Source: CAZUGO01 sp964619935
GTDB taxonomy: Bacteria; Planctomycetota; Phycisphaerae; UBA1845; CAIVHJ01
Reading direction: 5' to 3'
Length of the DNA: 64,000 bases
NCBI GenBank assembly: GCA_964619935.1
Contig: CAZUGO010000015.1
Coordinates: 76,922-140,921, forward strand
How positions within the stretch are numbered: position 1 is the stretch's first letter; each line of letters starts with the position of its first letter. A program made the translations under genes and the position numbers. Below the pieces are notes generated by a model. It did no database searches. It had not been told where the DNA came from and was given only the letters and a program-made list of their open reading frames with translations. Shown here piece by piece: positions 36,029 through 45,209 of the stretch.

Positions 36029-36118
36029 CCCAAGTCACCCGTCGCAAGGGCAACCGTAACGCATTCAACCGGACGCCTGTCGTGCGGCCCCCGAAGTGCG
36101 ATTGGCGGACCGAGGGGC

Positions 36119-36325
36119 TCAGTTCTCTTTGCTGTAAACGATCCACAGATGAACCATGTAGGCGAATATCGGGGCACTGATGGCCGTGCCGACGATGTCG
36201 CGCACCGGCAACGGGCCGAACAGCCAGTTGGCGACGATCAGGCCGCCGCCGGCCACCAGCAAGACCACTGCCAAGGTCTTCATGAAGACCGAGGCGACCA
36301 GCAGCGGGGGCTGGTTGGAGTCCAT
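36119..36325 (-). CDS. Small two-helix membrane protein, unknown
   Basis: A 68-residue protein with two predicted membrane helices (about residues 9-30, LLVASVFMKTLAVVLLVAGG, and 42-62, VGTAISAPIFAYMVHLWIVY) and very short loops. The ATG at 36325 has GGAG about 10 bp upstream. It begins 35 bp after the stop of the pseudopilin gene on the same strand, so it is the last gene of that cluster. I do not recognise a family. Small membrane proteins may stabilise or anchor partners, but nothing points to a particular one here. Confidence 0.65.
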   Translation of the reverse strand: MDSNQPPLLVASVFMKTLAVVLLVAGGGLIVANWLFGPLPVRDIVGTAISAPIFAYMVHLWIVYSKEN

Positions 36326-36360
36326 CTGCAACGCTCCAGGCGAGACCGACCTGCGACCGG

Positions 36361-37440
36361 TCAGGGCACCAGCATGGTGTCTGTGCTCGAACTTCGGTCA
36401 AAAATGCTCTGGTAGCCCGGGCAGCCGCGATTGCCGCCGCTGGTGCCCGGGTACACACCGGTTCCGAACTTGATGAACCACGGTGCGGACTGCGTTTGGA
36501 AGAAAGCCGCCGAGTAGATGTTCTCATCGTCCACCCCGGTCATGGGGGTTCTGGCAAACGATACATCGCCGCTTAGCCGGCCGACGTTCTGACCCTGGCC
36601 CTGGCCGCGGCCCCCGTGGTTGGGCGAGTTATAGGGCTTAAAGTCATCGGGGCTGAGTGCTTCGTTGGTCAGGCCGCGGTTGGCGAAGTCGTTGGCCGGC
36701 GGCGTGTTCTGCAGGGCCGTCCCACCGCCACCGCCCGGACCGACGAAGGTCGAGTTGAAGGCGATCAATTCAGGCGGGGTGCCGTCGGTAGACTCCACGG
36801 CCTCGACTTCGCTCATGGTCATGCCGGGGTTCTTGTCCCCGATGTACACCCGCCGGGGGTCGGAGTCCGGTCCCTGGGTCGGCCGGGCCCGGTTCATGCC
36901 CACATAATACGGCATCTGGTAGCCGTAGCTGAGGTAGCCGTAGCCTTTGAAATCGTAGAACCGCAGAACATCAACAGCCGGGTCGGGCAGATCATCGCTG
37001 CTCGGACAGATGAAGCCCTTGGGCTCCACGTCGCCGCGCCGGACCAGCGTCCACAAGGCCCGAGAAGGCGAGACATGGGTACCCGGCGTGCCGGCGGCGG
37101 GCGACGCCGAGCGGATTTCGAGGCTTTCCTCGTCGCGCGGCAGCACGCTGGTCCCGCCCATCGAGGTGAAGAAGTTGGTGTACACCGCGTTGCCCGGGGG
37201 GGTCGGACCTTCCACCTTGGTGTCATGCCACGAGCCCACGGTGGGCCAGAAATCGTTGTTGTCGCCGGCGTACAGCTTGCAGGAATTGATGGTGCCCTTG
37301 AGGTTTTGCCCGCAGACGACGCGTTTGCTGGCCTCGCGGGCCTTGGCCAGGCTCGGCAACAGAATCGCGATCAGCAGGGCGATGATGGCCACCACCACCA
37401 GCAGTTCAATCAGCGTAAATGCTTGTCTCCGGGTGTTCAT
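36361..37440 (-). CDS. Prepilin-type pseudopilin (second copy)
   Basis: A 359-residue paralogue of the pseudopilin at 4.2-5.4 kb. The N-terminus MNTRRQAFTLIELLVVVAII has a peptidase site before Phe, here after Ala8 rather than Gly, which is less common and may slow processing. Glu at +5 is present. The middle part shares FICPSSDDLPDPAVDVL and the YGYQMPYYVG segment with the first copy. Near the C-terminus is HGGRGQGQGQNVGRLSG, aligned with the first copy's H-X-DG-like motif but with SG in place of DG. It is followed by a small membrane protein gene and preceded, after 137 bp, by the zinc-ribbon protein gene. Role unknown. Confidence 0.85.
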   Translation of the reverse strand: MNTRRQAFTLIELLVVVAIIALLIAILLPSLAKAREASKRVVCGQNLKGTINSCKLYAGDNNDFWPTVGSWHDTKVEGPTPPGNAVYTNFFTSMGGTSVLPRDEESLEIRSASPAAGTPGTHVSPSRALWTLVRRGDVEPKGFICPSSDDLPDPAVDVLRFYDFKGYGYLSYGYQMPYYVGMNRARPTQGPDSDPRRVYIGDKNPGMTMSEVEAVESTDGTPPELIAFNSTFVGPGGGGGTALQNTPPANDFANRGLTNEALSPDDFKPYNSPNHGGRGQGQGQNVGRLSGDVSFARTPMTGVDDENIYSAAFFQTQSAPWFIKFGTGVYPGTSGGNRGCPGYQSIFDRSSSTDTMLVP

Positions 37441-37577
37441 GCTCGGTTCTCCGCTTCAAGTTCTGGCGATCATCCCCGCAAGGTGAGGCGTCCCCTTCAA
37501 GATACCGAAAGCCGGCGGCCCCTTCAAACGGACGGTGGCGAACGCCGGTGGCGGCTGCCGCTCGGGCGGCGGCGACG

Positions 37578-37979
37578 TCACTTGGTGCGCTGCCGGAGCA
37601 GGCCGTCGGGGTCGATGTAATGACCCGGCGGCAGAGGGTTGTGGGCGATCACCTCGTTGCCGCACACCGGGCAGAGCGTCGGGCTCGGCTTGCCGAGCAT
37701 CTCGTTCAGGATCACCCAGGTGCCGCCCTTAATCTGGCCGCACTTGCCCTGGTAGCAGACTTCGGCGGGGTAGCCGGCCGTTTTTCCACTGGGGGCCCGC
37801 ACCGGCCAGCCCTTGTGATCGAGGCCCAACTGGATGGTGAAGCGCTCGCCAGTCTCAACATCCACGACCCGGACCCCGGCGCGCTGTTCGCCGCCGGCGA
37901 TCAGGCTGGAGGTAAACATGCGGTAGCCTGCGTACAACACCAGCAGCACACAGACGACGATCAGGATTCGTTCTTTCAT
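37578..37979 (-). CDS. Membrane-anchored zinc-ribbon-like protein
   Basis: A 133-residue protein with an N-terminal membrane helix (about residues 4-21, RILIVVCVLLVLYAGY) and a soluble domain. The domain contains C-x4-C (EVCYQGKCG) and C-x2-C (LCPVCGNEV), together a plausible zinc ribbon. The ATG at 37979 is chosen because the hydrophobic helix starts there; the longer frame to 38072 adds only polar arginine-rich sequence. It lies between two pseudopilin genes on the same strand (89 bp after the first stop), suggesting a shared function such as assembly, minor-pilin handling or secretion. I do not recognise the family. Confidence 0.7.
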   Translation of the reverse strand: MKERILIVVCVLLVLYAGYRMFTSSLIAGGEQRAGVRVVDVETGERFTIQLGLDHKGWPVRAPSGKTAGYPAEVCYQGKCGQIKGGTWVILNEMLGKPSPTLCPVCGNEVIAHNPLPPGHYIDPDGLLRQRTK

Positions 37980-38068
37980 GGTCGCAGCTTTACACGATCT
38001 CGTTCGATGCAACCCGCTGCGGCGATCCCACGCGCTCCCCCGCCGAAGATCCGCGCCGCCGGTAGGAT

Positions 38069-39118
38069 TCAATAAATGGGATACATCCCCTTGTAGGGAC
38101 CGATGGTGTCGACCTCGCGGTCCTGGAGGGACAGGGCGGCCCGTGGTTTGGGATTGGGGCCTTCGGTGTATTCACCCAGACCGACGCGGGTGCCTGACGG
38201 CAGCCAGAGGTCGACGTCCTCGATGGCGTCCGCCTTGGTGATCCGTTCGGCGTGGCCGTCATAATACAGGACGTTGAGGCCGAACGCTCCGCCGCTGCGA
38301 TGGCGATAGGCGCGTACATCCCACTGGCGGTCGTGCTCGGTGGGATCGCTCTCCACCGGGTTGAGAAAGGAGCGCGTCCAAGAGCTGGACGGTCCGGCGG
38401 TCGAGAAGCTGCCGCCGAAGCCGGCGTTCCAACCGACTTCGTAATCGGGGGCCAACAGGCTGTCCTGGCAGTAGCGGGTGCCTTCGACGACGAACACCTT
38501 CTGGCCGCCCTTTTCGATGCGGGTCAGCCGCGGAGCGTAACCGTTGGGCGTCTTGACATCCCAACTGGACGGCAGGTGCACGCCATCGGGGTCCGATTGG
38601 CCCGGCAGCAGCGAGCCGAAATACATGAACTCGCGCAACGTGGAGTAGCTGTTCATCGGCATCACCGGCCAGTTCACGGCGCTGGTCGGGTAGGCGGTTA
38701 CGAGGAAGTTGTTGCTGGGGCACTTGAACAACTCAATGTCGCGGATGCGCAGCCAGCGCTCGATGCGGTCTTCCGGCAGTGAATAGCCCAGGGCGTAGAC
38801 CGCCAACGGCGTCTGCCAGTCCCAGTTCTGGAGTAGCGGCCCGGGGGTGTCGGTGGCCGCGTCGGCGAACCCGGAGAGCAGTTGAAGAGGCACGCCTGAC
38901 GTCCCCGGTGATCCCGGCAGCCAATCCTCGTAGAGATTGGCGTAAATCTGCAGGGCGTTGTTGATGTCCTTCAGGCGCGTGCTGCAGACCACGGTGCGGG
39001 CCTGTTCGCGGGCGCTTTCGATGGAGGGCAGCAGAATGGAGATCAGCAGGGCGATGATCGCCACCACCACCAGCAATTCGACCAGCGTGAATCCGGTTCG
39101 CGTTGACTTGGTCATCAT
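38069..39118 (-). CDS. Prepilin-type pseudopilin (third copy)
   Basis: A 349-residue pseudopilin. The N-terminus MMTKSTRTGFTLVELLVVV has the classic Gly-Phe cleavage site with Glu at +5 and then a single helix. The C-terminal region contains HRSGGAFGLNVLYYDGHAERI-type sequence starting near residue 290, a form of the histidine...DG motif. Two adjacent ATGs are possible (39118, 39115); GGAAGG upstream supports them. It is first in a same-strand run with the zinc-ribbon protein, the second pseudopilin and a small membrane protein. No assembly ATPase, secretin or prepilin peptidase is in the window. Confidence 0.86.
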   Translation of the reverse strand: MMTKSTRTGFTLVELLVVVAIIALLISILLPSIESAREQARTVVCSTRLKDINNALQIYANLYEDWLPGSPGTSGVPLQLLSGFADAATDTPGPLLQNWDWQTPLAVYALGYSLPEDRIERWLRIRDIELFKCPSNNFLVTAYPTSAVNWPVMPMNSYSTLREFMYFGSLLPGQSDPDGVHLPSSWDVKTPNGYAPRLTRIEKGGQKVFVVEGTRYCQDSLLAPDYEVGWNAGFGGSFSTAGPSSSWTRSFLNPVESDPTEHDRQWDVRAYRHRSGGAFGLNVLYYDGHAERITKADAIEDVDLWLPSGTRVGLGEYTEGPNPKPRAALSLQDREVDTIGPYKGMYPIY

Positions 39119-39431
39119 GATCGGGGCCTTCCGTGATTGGGACGTGGTGTGCTTGAGCAACTCAACCTGGCACCAAGATTCTGGAACCCGCTCATCACTG
39201 ATGGGTTGGTCCGATACCGATCCTCCCCGCGCGCCATCGTATTTTAGTTCATGAGCGAGCAAGAGTTAAGGCCTTCGAGGGCCCGACCTGCACAAAAATT
39301 AGAACTCCCCGGCCCGGGATCGCGGGCCGGCGGGCGACCCCCGGGCCCGCCTTCGGGAAGCCCTGAAGCGCGCTTTGCCAACAATCAGCGCCGGGCACGC
39401 ATGTGACCCTGCTTTCAGGGGTTCGGTTGAT
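39119..39431. other. Gap between phosphatase-family gene and pseudopilin cluster
   Basis: A 313-bp gap that contains the terminator of the upstream minus-strand gene (39291-39330) and additional GC-rich inverted repeats at 39331-39349. The 170 bp before the pseudopilin start should contain its promoter, but no hexamer pair was convincing. Confidence 0.5.
39291..39330 (-). terminator. Probable intrinsic terminator of the endonuclease/phosphatase-family gene
   Basis: A perfect 8-bp stem, CCGGCCCG (39309-39316) with CGGGCCGG (39323-39330), has a 6-nt loop. On the minus strand it is followed within about 10 nt by AATTTTTG (39293-39300). It lies 100 bp past the stop codon at 39432. The gap between stem and T-tract is longer than ideal. 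Confidence 0.5.
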
Positions 39432-40748
39432 TCAGCGGATCTTGAAGGAAGCCACCGAGGGGTTGTGATCAGATCCCGAGTCGTCGACGGTTCCGGGGAT
39501 GATGCGGTAGGAACCCGGCACGTAGCGCGACGACATTCCTGGGGATGCCAGTATGAAGTCGATCATGCTGCGGTATGGATCGCGATTGTACGTGACCTGC
39601 GCTGCCGGGTCCAGGGCTGTCCCCGGGCAGGTCAACTCGGTCGGTCCGGAGCCGCGAATGATCTTCAGCGAGGCGCTCTCCCAGGTATCGTTGTAGTCGC
39701 CGCAGATCACGAAGCGGGCGGCCGGCTCCTGGTGGAGCAACGGGTCCACGATGCGGCGGATGCAGGCGGCTTCGGCCTGGCGGACGGGCTCGCTTTCTTC
39801 GGCGCCGCCGTACTTGGACTTCAGGTGCACGACGAAGACGTCGAAGGTGAACTGCTCCGGGCCTTCAATCCGCACCCGCAGCAGATCGCGCTGGAAGCGG
39901 TAGGTCTTGCCGTCCGGGCCGGGGAACTGCAGGTGACGATAAGAAGTCACCGGGCCCACCGGCAGCCGCGACAGCAGGGCGCAGTCGATTCCGCGCTGGT
40001 TGTTGCCTTCCATCAGCACGATGTGTTCATAACCCATGTCCGGCAGAAAGCAGCGCACGAATGTCTCCAGGTACGGCCGGTTCTCGACCTCCTGCAACGC
40101 CAGGACGTCGGCATCCAACTGGCGGATGCGTTGGGCGGCGCGCTCCATTTCGGCGCGCGGCTTGGGACTCATGATGTCGTCGTTGCGATAGGGATCATCG
40201 AGCTCGTCGAACAGATTCAGGACGTTGTAGGTGCCGATCCGGAGGGTGTCGGTGATCACCCGCGGCGGGCCCATGTGCTTGACGTCATCGGGGGTCAGCA
40301 CCCCGGGAAAGCGGGCTCGGACGGCGTCGAGCACGTCCGGATTGTCCGGCAGGATCATGATCTGGTCGGGCGCAGTCACCAGGAGTTCCGGCTTGCCGCC
40401 CTCGGCGTTGATGAGGCCGCGGACAGCGATCACGTGGTCGCGAAAGTGCGTTTCGGGCGCTTCGCCGAAGGCGTTGACCACGGCTCCCGAGAGCGTCACG
40501 GTCAGGGTGCTGCGATAATCTTCATGGAAGTTCAGGTAGCAGCGCGGCGGTTGCGACCGCGACCGATTGGCCTTGACGATCTTGCCGTAGACCACCACCG
40601 GACGATCCAGATACTGCTCGGCGAGATTCCAGGGGATCAGCAGGTGACCTTCACCCGGCTTGATGTAGGCCGGGGTCGCGGGCGGCGCCGGATCGGCCGC
40701 CGCGCCCGCCAGGACCAGCAGCGCCGGCAGCCACAGTGCAGGGTTCAT
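39432..40748 (-). CDS. Secreted endonuclease/exonuclease/phosphatase-family protein
   Basis: A 438-residue protein with a signal peptide (MNPALWLPALLVLAGAAA). Residues 35-150 look like an OB-fold-type nucleic-acid/ligand domain. Residues 165-438 carry the EEP fold: IGTYNVLNLFDEL, LALQEVENR (metal glutamate), the CALLSRLPV strand, FVVHLKSK, VICGDYNDTW, SMIDFILAS and the terminal GSDHNPS. All catalytic residues appear present, so it should be an active phosphodiesterase or nuclease, perhaps for extracellular DNA and phosphate scavenging (inference). AGGAGG lies 7 bp before the ATG at 40748. It is divergent from the POT-type transporter gene, sharing a 108-bp promoter gap. Confidence 0.87.
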   Translation of the reverse strand: MNPALWLPALLVLAGAAADPAPPATPAYIKPGEGHLLIPWNLAEQYLDRPVVVYGKIVKANRSRSQPPRCYLNFHEDYRSTLTVTLSGAVVNAFGEAPETHFRDHVIAVRGLINAEGGKPELLVTAPDQIMILPDNPDVLDAVRARFPGVLTPDDVKHMGPPRVITDTLRIGTYNVLNLFDELDDPYRNDDIMSPKPRAEMERAAQRIRQLDADVLALQEVENRPYLETFVRCFLPDMGYEHIVLMEGNNQRGIDCALLSRLPVGPVTSYRHLQFPGPDGKTYRFQRDLLRVRIEGPEQFTFDVFVVHLKSKYGGAEESEPVRQAEAACIRRIVDPLLHQEPAARFVICGDYNDTWESASLKIIRGSGPTELTCPGTALDPAAQVTYNRDPYRSMIDFILASPGMSSRYVPGSYRIIPGTVDDSGSDHNPSVASFKIR

Positions 40749-40856
40749 GGTGAACCTCCTCAGGCGGACCCGCAGGCCCACGGTGGGCAAGAGCATCAAG
40801 GACTCACGAATCGTGCATTATGCGTCGGGGACCGGGCCGAGGCAAGCCAGCGGACG

Positions 40857-42500
40857 GTGCGGTTGACCCCATGGGAGCTTGCTGGGACACTGGCCGCCAT
40901 CCTGGCACCGGCGCTCGGCGGGCGGCCGCTGGTCGCCGGGCGTCCTCCCGGTGCTGCCCGCAGGAACCCGCCGTTGCATCGTGCCGCATCATCTTCGCCC
41001 GACCCCCGGCGGGCCTCCGCCGGCCGACTCGGCCAGTTCGGCCGCGGTTTCTGGATGTTGAATCTCGTCGAGATGTGGGAGCGGCTGGCGTACTTCAGCG
41101 TCCGCGGGGTGATCGGCATCTACATCATGCAGGCGGATGACCCCGGCGGGCTGCAATTGACCGCCCAGATCAAGGGGACGATTTTTGCCTGGTGGTTCCT
41201 GGTGCAGTCGGTGCTGCCGACCGTCACGGGCGGGTTTGCCGATCGTTACGGCTACAAGCGCGTGCTCGGCGGGTCGGTGTTGACCAACGCGCTGGGCTAC
41301 ACCCTGATGGCTTTCGCCCGTGGGCCCTGGTCGTTCTTCGCGGCGGTCATGGTGCTGGCCACCGGGACGGCTTTCTTCAAGCCGGCGCTGCAGGGGTCGA
41401 TCGCGCACAACCTGGGGAAGGCCAACGCCTCGGTCGGTTGGGGCATCTTCTACTGGGTGGTCAACATCGGGGCGGCCGTCGGTCCGGTCCTGGCCACCTG
41501 GGTGCTCGGCGGGCACAGCGCCGTCGAATGGCAGCACTTGTTCCTGGCTTCGGCGGGGGTCACCTTGCTCAATCTGGGCATGCTCTTCACCTTCCGCGAC
41601 GTGCCCAGCGGCGCCGAGCGAACCCACGGGCTCTGGGCGGTCTTGCGGGCCACCATCGGCCATGTTCTGGAGCCCCGGCTGCTGACCTGGCTGGTGATCA
41701 TGTCGGGCTTCTGGCTGATGATGTTCCAGTTGTGGGACCTGCACCCCAACTTCATCGTGGATTGGGTGGACAGTTCCATGATCGCCGAGCGGCTGTCGTT
41801 CCTGCCGGAGTCGATTCACCGGCGGTTTTTCGCGGTGCCCACCGCCCGGGGATTGCAGGTGCCGCAACAAATGCTGCTGAATGCCAACGCGGCCCTGATC
41901 CTGTTGTGCGTGGTGCCCATGAGCTGGCTGGTGCGGCGGATGCGGGCGCTCAGCGCCATGGTCATCGGGATGATCGGCGCGGTCACCGGGATTCTGGTCT
42001 CCGGGCTGACGTCCAGCGGTTGGATTCTGCTGCTGGGGATTGCCTGCTTCTCGATGGGTGAGATGCTCATCGGTCCCAAGATGCAGCATTATCTGGGACT
42101 GATCGCGCCGCCCGATCGCAAGGCACTGTACATGGGCTACACCAACATCCCGTTCGGCGTTGGCGGGTTTCTGGGTTCGGAGATGGCCGGGCGGTTGTAC
42201 GGCCGCTTCGGCGAGAAGGCCACCCTGGCATTGCGCTACTTGGTGGAGCACAGCGGCAGGCCGTGGGACGGGCGCATCAGCGGGCTGGAAGCCGCGGCCG
42301 GAGTGCCACGCAACGCCGCGCTGGGCCGCCTCCAGGAGGCCCTGGGGCTGGACGCGGCTCAGGCCACACGCCTGCTGTGGGAAACCTACCACCCACAATT
42401 GTGGATCTGGATCCCGTTCGCAATCATCGGCGTCATTTCCGGCGTGGCCTTGGCGTGCTACGGCCGCGCCGCCCGCCGCTGGGTGGATCTGGACGCCTGA
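40857..42500 (+). CDS. POT/PTR-type major facilitator transporter
   Basis: About 547 residues with some 12 membrane helices. The POT-family hallmark FGRGFWMLNLVEMWERLAYF opens the first helix, and the second and third helices carry GGFADRYGYKRVLGG and a following glycine-rich segment. Family members import peptides or other small solutes with protons. The start is uncertain: no ATG precedes the conserved first helix, so a GTG at 40857 is given; a TTG at 40863 is also possible. ATG 41055 lies inside the first helix and is too late. A long upstream frame runs antisense through the divergent phosphatase-family gene and is rejected. Substrate unknown. Confidence 0.8.
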   Translation: MRLTPWELAGTLAAILAPALGGRPLVAGRPPGAARRNPPLHRAASSSPDPRRASAGRLGQFGRGFWMLNLVEMWERLAYFSVRGVIGIYIMQADDPGGLQLTAQIKGTIFAWWFLVQSVLPTVTGGFADRYGYKRVLGGSVLTNALGYTLMAFARGPWSFFAAVMVLATGTAFFKPALQGSIAHNLGKANASVGWGIFYWVVNIGAAVGPVLATWVLGGHSAVEWQHLFLASAGVTLLNLGMLFTFRDVPSGAERTHGLWAVLRATIGHVLEPRLLTWLVIMSGFWLMMFQLWDLHPNFIVDWVDSSMIAERLSFLPESIHRRFFAVPTARGLQVPQQMLLNANAALILLCVVPMSWLVRRMRALSAMVIGMIGAVTGILVSGLTSSGWILLLGIACFSMGEMLIGPKMQHYLGLIAPPDRKALYMGYTNIPFGVGGFLGSEMAGRLYGRFGEKATLALRYLVEHSGRPWDGRISGLEAAAGVPRNAALGRLQEALGLDAAQATRLLWETYHPQLWIWIPFAIIGVISGVALACYGRAARRWVDLDA

Positions 42501-42689
42501 GTCTTGACACGACCCTAACCATTTCGCGGTCGGGCGCCGTAGGGTTGAGACGCTTCGCGCCACACCTCCGGCGGGCCCCCCCGGTCACACCGGTCGCGGT
42601 TTGATCCGCGGGTACGCGGGTACGCCCCTGCGGTTTACATCGCTGGGCAAGGGCACTACGATTGCGAACTCAGCGTGGTTCCCTGATCG

Positions 42690-43061
42690 GTGTCGGTCTC
42701 AAACGCATCCAGTGAGGTGCCGCTACCCGTGGTTCCGGAATACTGGTGGCCTTATCTCTATCAATACAGTGTCGGCACAGTCATCTTCGTGATCGGGCTG
42801 GTGGTCATCCTTCGAGCACGCAGCTGTGTGCTGTCCCGCCGACAAGATCGCTTCTGGTTCGCGGTGCTGCTCCTGGGGTATGCCTGGTACGCCGGCGGTC
42901 ACTACCTGTGGTATCGGGCCGCGGAGCACCTGCTGCCGTCGGATGCGCCCAGCATCTCCGCGTACCTCAAGCAGCATCCCTCACTCGCCCCCCACGCCGA
43001 AGGGCCTGCGGCCGGTTCGCCAGCGGCGCCGGACGATGATTTCGAGGAGATCATCGAGTGA
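42690..43061 (+). CDS. Small membrane protein coupled to the sodium/solute symporter
   Basis: A protein of up to 123 residues with two membrane helices (about 28-45, YSVGTVIFVIGLVVILRA, and 55-75, FWFAVLLLGYAWYAGGHYLW) and an acidic, proline/alanine-rich tail ending DDDFEEIIE. The start is uncertain: GTG at 42690, 42717 or 42729, the second with GAGG nearby. Its stop overlaps the symporter's GTG start by 4 bp, implying translational coupling. It plays the positional role of the small partner subunits often found before SSS transporters, but is not recognisably homologous to the known ones (inference). Confidence 0.7.
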   Translation: MSVSNASSEVPLPVVPEYWWPYLYQYSVGTVIFVIGLVVILRARSCVLSRRQDRFWFAVLLLGYAWYAGGHYLWYRAAEHLLPSDAPSISAYLKQHPSLAPHAEGPAAGSPAAPDDDFEEIIE

Positions 43062-45016
43062 ATGGGTTCGCTCAAGCCAGCGCTGCTCCGCTGCGGGTCG
43101 CCACCACCCTGGATATGGTGGTCATCGGGGCGTATCTGCTGCTGATCCTCGGGTTCGGCAGCTACTTCGGGCGTTTTGGGAAGAACACCAAAGACTTCTT
43201 CTTTTCGGGCCAGCGCTTCAGTTGGTGGTTAATCGCCATGAGCATGGCCGCGACCGGAATCGGCGCCCATAGCTTCATGAAGTATGCCCAGGCGGGCTAC
43301 CAGAACGGCCTGTCCAGCGGGATGAGCTATACCAACGACTGGTTCTTCATTCCGTTCTTCATGTTCGGCTGGCTGCCGATCATTTACTTTGCCCGGGTCA
43401 AGTCGGTGCCGGAGTACTTCGAACGCCGTTTCAACACGCCGTGCCGCATTCTGGCGGTGCTGATCATTCTGGAGTACATGATCGGCTACATCGGATACAA
43501 CCTCTATACGCTGGGCACCGCGGCGCACCAGGTGCTGGGGGTCCGCATCGAGACGGCCATCGTGGCCATCGCGGTGGTCTCGTGTATCTACATCACCGCC
43601 GGCGGGCAGACCGCGGTCATCTTCACCGACCTGATGCAAGGTCTCATGTTGCTGATCGCCGGCTTCGCGCTGCTGCTCTTGGGGCTGGACTACATCGCCT
43701 TGGACGGCGTGCTGCTCGACGGGCTGCGGAACTTGTGGGTGCATTTCGACCTCCAGGAGCGGCTGCCGTTCGCGAGCTTTAACGCGCCTCCCAAATTCAA
43801 TCATGTCAGCGTCTTCTGGCAGGACGGCGTGGCCGGCAGCATCGCCTTCTTGTTCGTCAGCCAGGGCTTGATCATGCGTTTTCTGGCAGCCAAGAGCATG
43901 AACGAAGGAAGAAAGTGCATTTCCTTTAATGTGCTGTTCATGCTGCCAGTTTCGATGATCGTGGTCGGCAATGCCGGCTGGATCTGCAACGCTGCGGTGA
44001 AGATGGGTCTGCTCGATCCCCCCTCCGAAGCCCGGGACGCCTTCGTCAATCTCGCCAGCGTGGTGTGCCGGCCGGGGGTCTTCGGCTTTGTGCTGGCGGC
44101 GTTGTCGGCAGCGCTGATGTCGACCATCGACACCTTTACCAATGCCACGGCGGCCCTGGTGGTGTACGACATCTACCAACCCTACCTGGTTCGCAACCAG
44201 CCGGACCGCCATTACTTGCGGGCCGCGCGGTTCATCACGGTGGGGGCATCTGCCGTGGGGCTGGGGCTGGGACTATTCTTCGCCAAGCTCGGCACCGACA
44301 TGTACAAGCTGCACGCGGCCTTTCAGTCGATGGTTACCCCGCCGATCGTGGTGGCTGTGTTTCTGGGCGCCTTCTGGAAGCGGTACACGCCGGTCGCGGC
44401 GTTCTGCACCCTCGGCGGCGGCATGCTGGCCGTCTGGGCCTCGAAGATCTACCCGTTTCTGGTGGCACCGTTTGCCACCTGGATCCATGGCGTGCAACCG
44501 GACGCCAGCGGTCAGTACAACTACATGACCGCCCTGTACGGCCTGGTGGTGTCATCCGGAATCGGCATCGCGGTGACCCTGGTCACCCGGCCGAAGCCGG
44601 AGTCGGAAATCACCGGCTTGTACTGTAGTTCCATCGAGCTGGCCAGGAAGTTCTTCAAGGGCGGAGAACCCAACTTCGCGGTCGGCAAGAAGGTGCGCGC
44701 CGGCCTGCTGATCACGGCGGAGGGGACGACCGGAATGGAGGACGCCACTGCCTATCCGGGGGCTCCGCAGAACATGCCCGATGCCTGCTATCCGAGTGTC
44801 CGCCTCAGCCGGGCCGACATGAGACGGCTGCGTGCCGCTCAGGGCGACCTGATATACATTGGCGATGCCCGCTGGTGGCTCGGCGGCCTGCGCTCGCTGC
44901 ACGCCCGAGTTGGCCAGCCCCACGACTATCACGGCACGGTGATGGTGTCGAACGAGGCGTTCGGGCACGGCAGCTTCGTCTCCGGCCGCGAAGTTCATGT
45001 CGAAAAACTGTTCTGA
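43058..45016 (+). CDS. Sodium:solute symporter (SSS family)
   Basis: A 652-residue transporter of the SSS family with about 13 helices. Family features are a first-helix region beginning LDMVVIGAYLLLILGFG, KDFFFSGQRFSWWLIAMSM, and the ITAGGQTAVIFTDLMQG motif of the middle helices, which carries the usual GG-x-A/T-D pattern. The last 130 residues are soluble and may be regulatory. The GTG start at 43058 has GAGGAG 8 bp before it and overlaps the small membrane gene. It probably imports a sugar, sugar acid or related anion with sodium; the later KDPG aldolase gene in the run favours sugar acids (inference). Confidence 0.88.
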   Translation: MNGFAQASAAPLRVATTLDMVVIGAYLLLILGFGSYFGRFGKNTKDFFFSGQRFSWWLIAMSMAATGIGAHSFMKYAQAGYQNGLSSGMSYTNDWFFIPFFMFGWLPIIYFARVKSVPEYFERRFNTPCRILAVLIILEYMIGYIGYNLYTLGTAAHQVLGVRIETAIVAIAVVSCIYITAGGQTAVIFTDLMQGLMLLIAGFALLLLGLDYIALDGVLLDGLRNLWVHFDLQERLPFASFNAPPKFNHVSVFWQDGVAGSIAFLFVSQGLIMRFLAAKSMNEGRKCISFNVLFMLPVSMIVVGNAGWICNAAVKMGLLDPPSEARDAFVNLASVVCRPGVFGFVLAALSAALMSTIDTFTNATAALVVYDIYQPYLVRNQPDRHYLRAARFITVGASAVGLGLGLFFAKLGTDMYKLHAAFQSMVTPPIVVAVFLGAFWKRYTPVAAFCTLGGGMLAVWASKIYPFLVAPFATWIHGVQPDASGQYNYMTALYGLVVSSGIGIAVTLVTRPKPESEITGLYCSSIELARKFFKGGEPNFAVGKKVRAGLLITAEGTTGMEDATAYPGAPQNMPDACYPSVRLSRADMRRLRAAQGDLIYIGDARWWLGGLRSLHARVGQPHDYHGTVMVSNEAFGHGSFVSGREVHVEKLF

Positions 45017-45209
45017 CCCTCTGTCGCTTTGCCGCCAGCCGACCCGTTGTCACGAAGCTTGTACGATGCCTTCCGAGCATCCGTAAGCAGCGTGGGCCAA
45101 GGAGCTTGCTTTACAAGTGGTGCCTGTGGCGCTATTCTCTGCCGTCATCGTGCGTCGCCGAGGCCCTGGGTCAGGGCCTTGGGCGTCCCAGCCGCGGAGA
45201 GCGTTTGCC

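Noticed and set aside
39375..40856. Upstream extension of the POT-type transporter frame
   Set aside because: It runs antisense through the secreted phosphatase-family gene, which has a signal peptide, ribosome site and catalytic motifs.
42504..42509. TTGACA hexamer after the POT transporter gene as a -35 box
   Set aside because: No acceptable -10 hexamer occurs 15-19 bp downstream.
40989..42563. Open frame of 524 codons opposite the POT-type transporter
   Set aside because: Composition is low-complexity (Gln, Arg, His, Pro) and there is no motif; the transporter on the other strand is clear.
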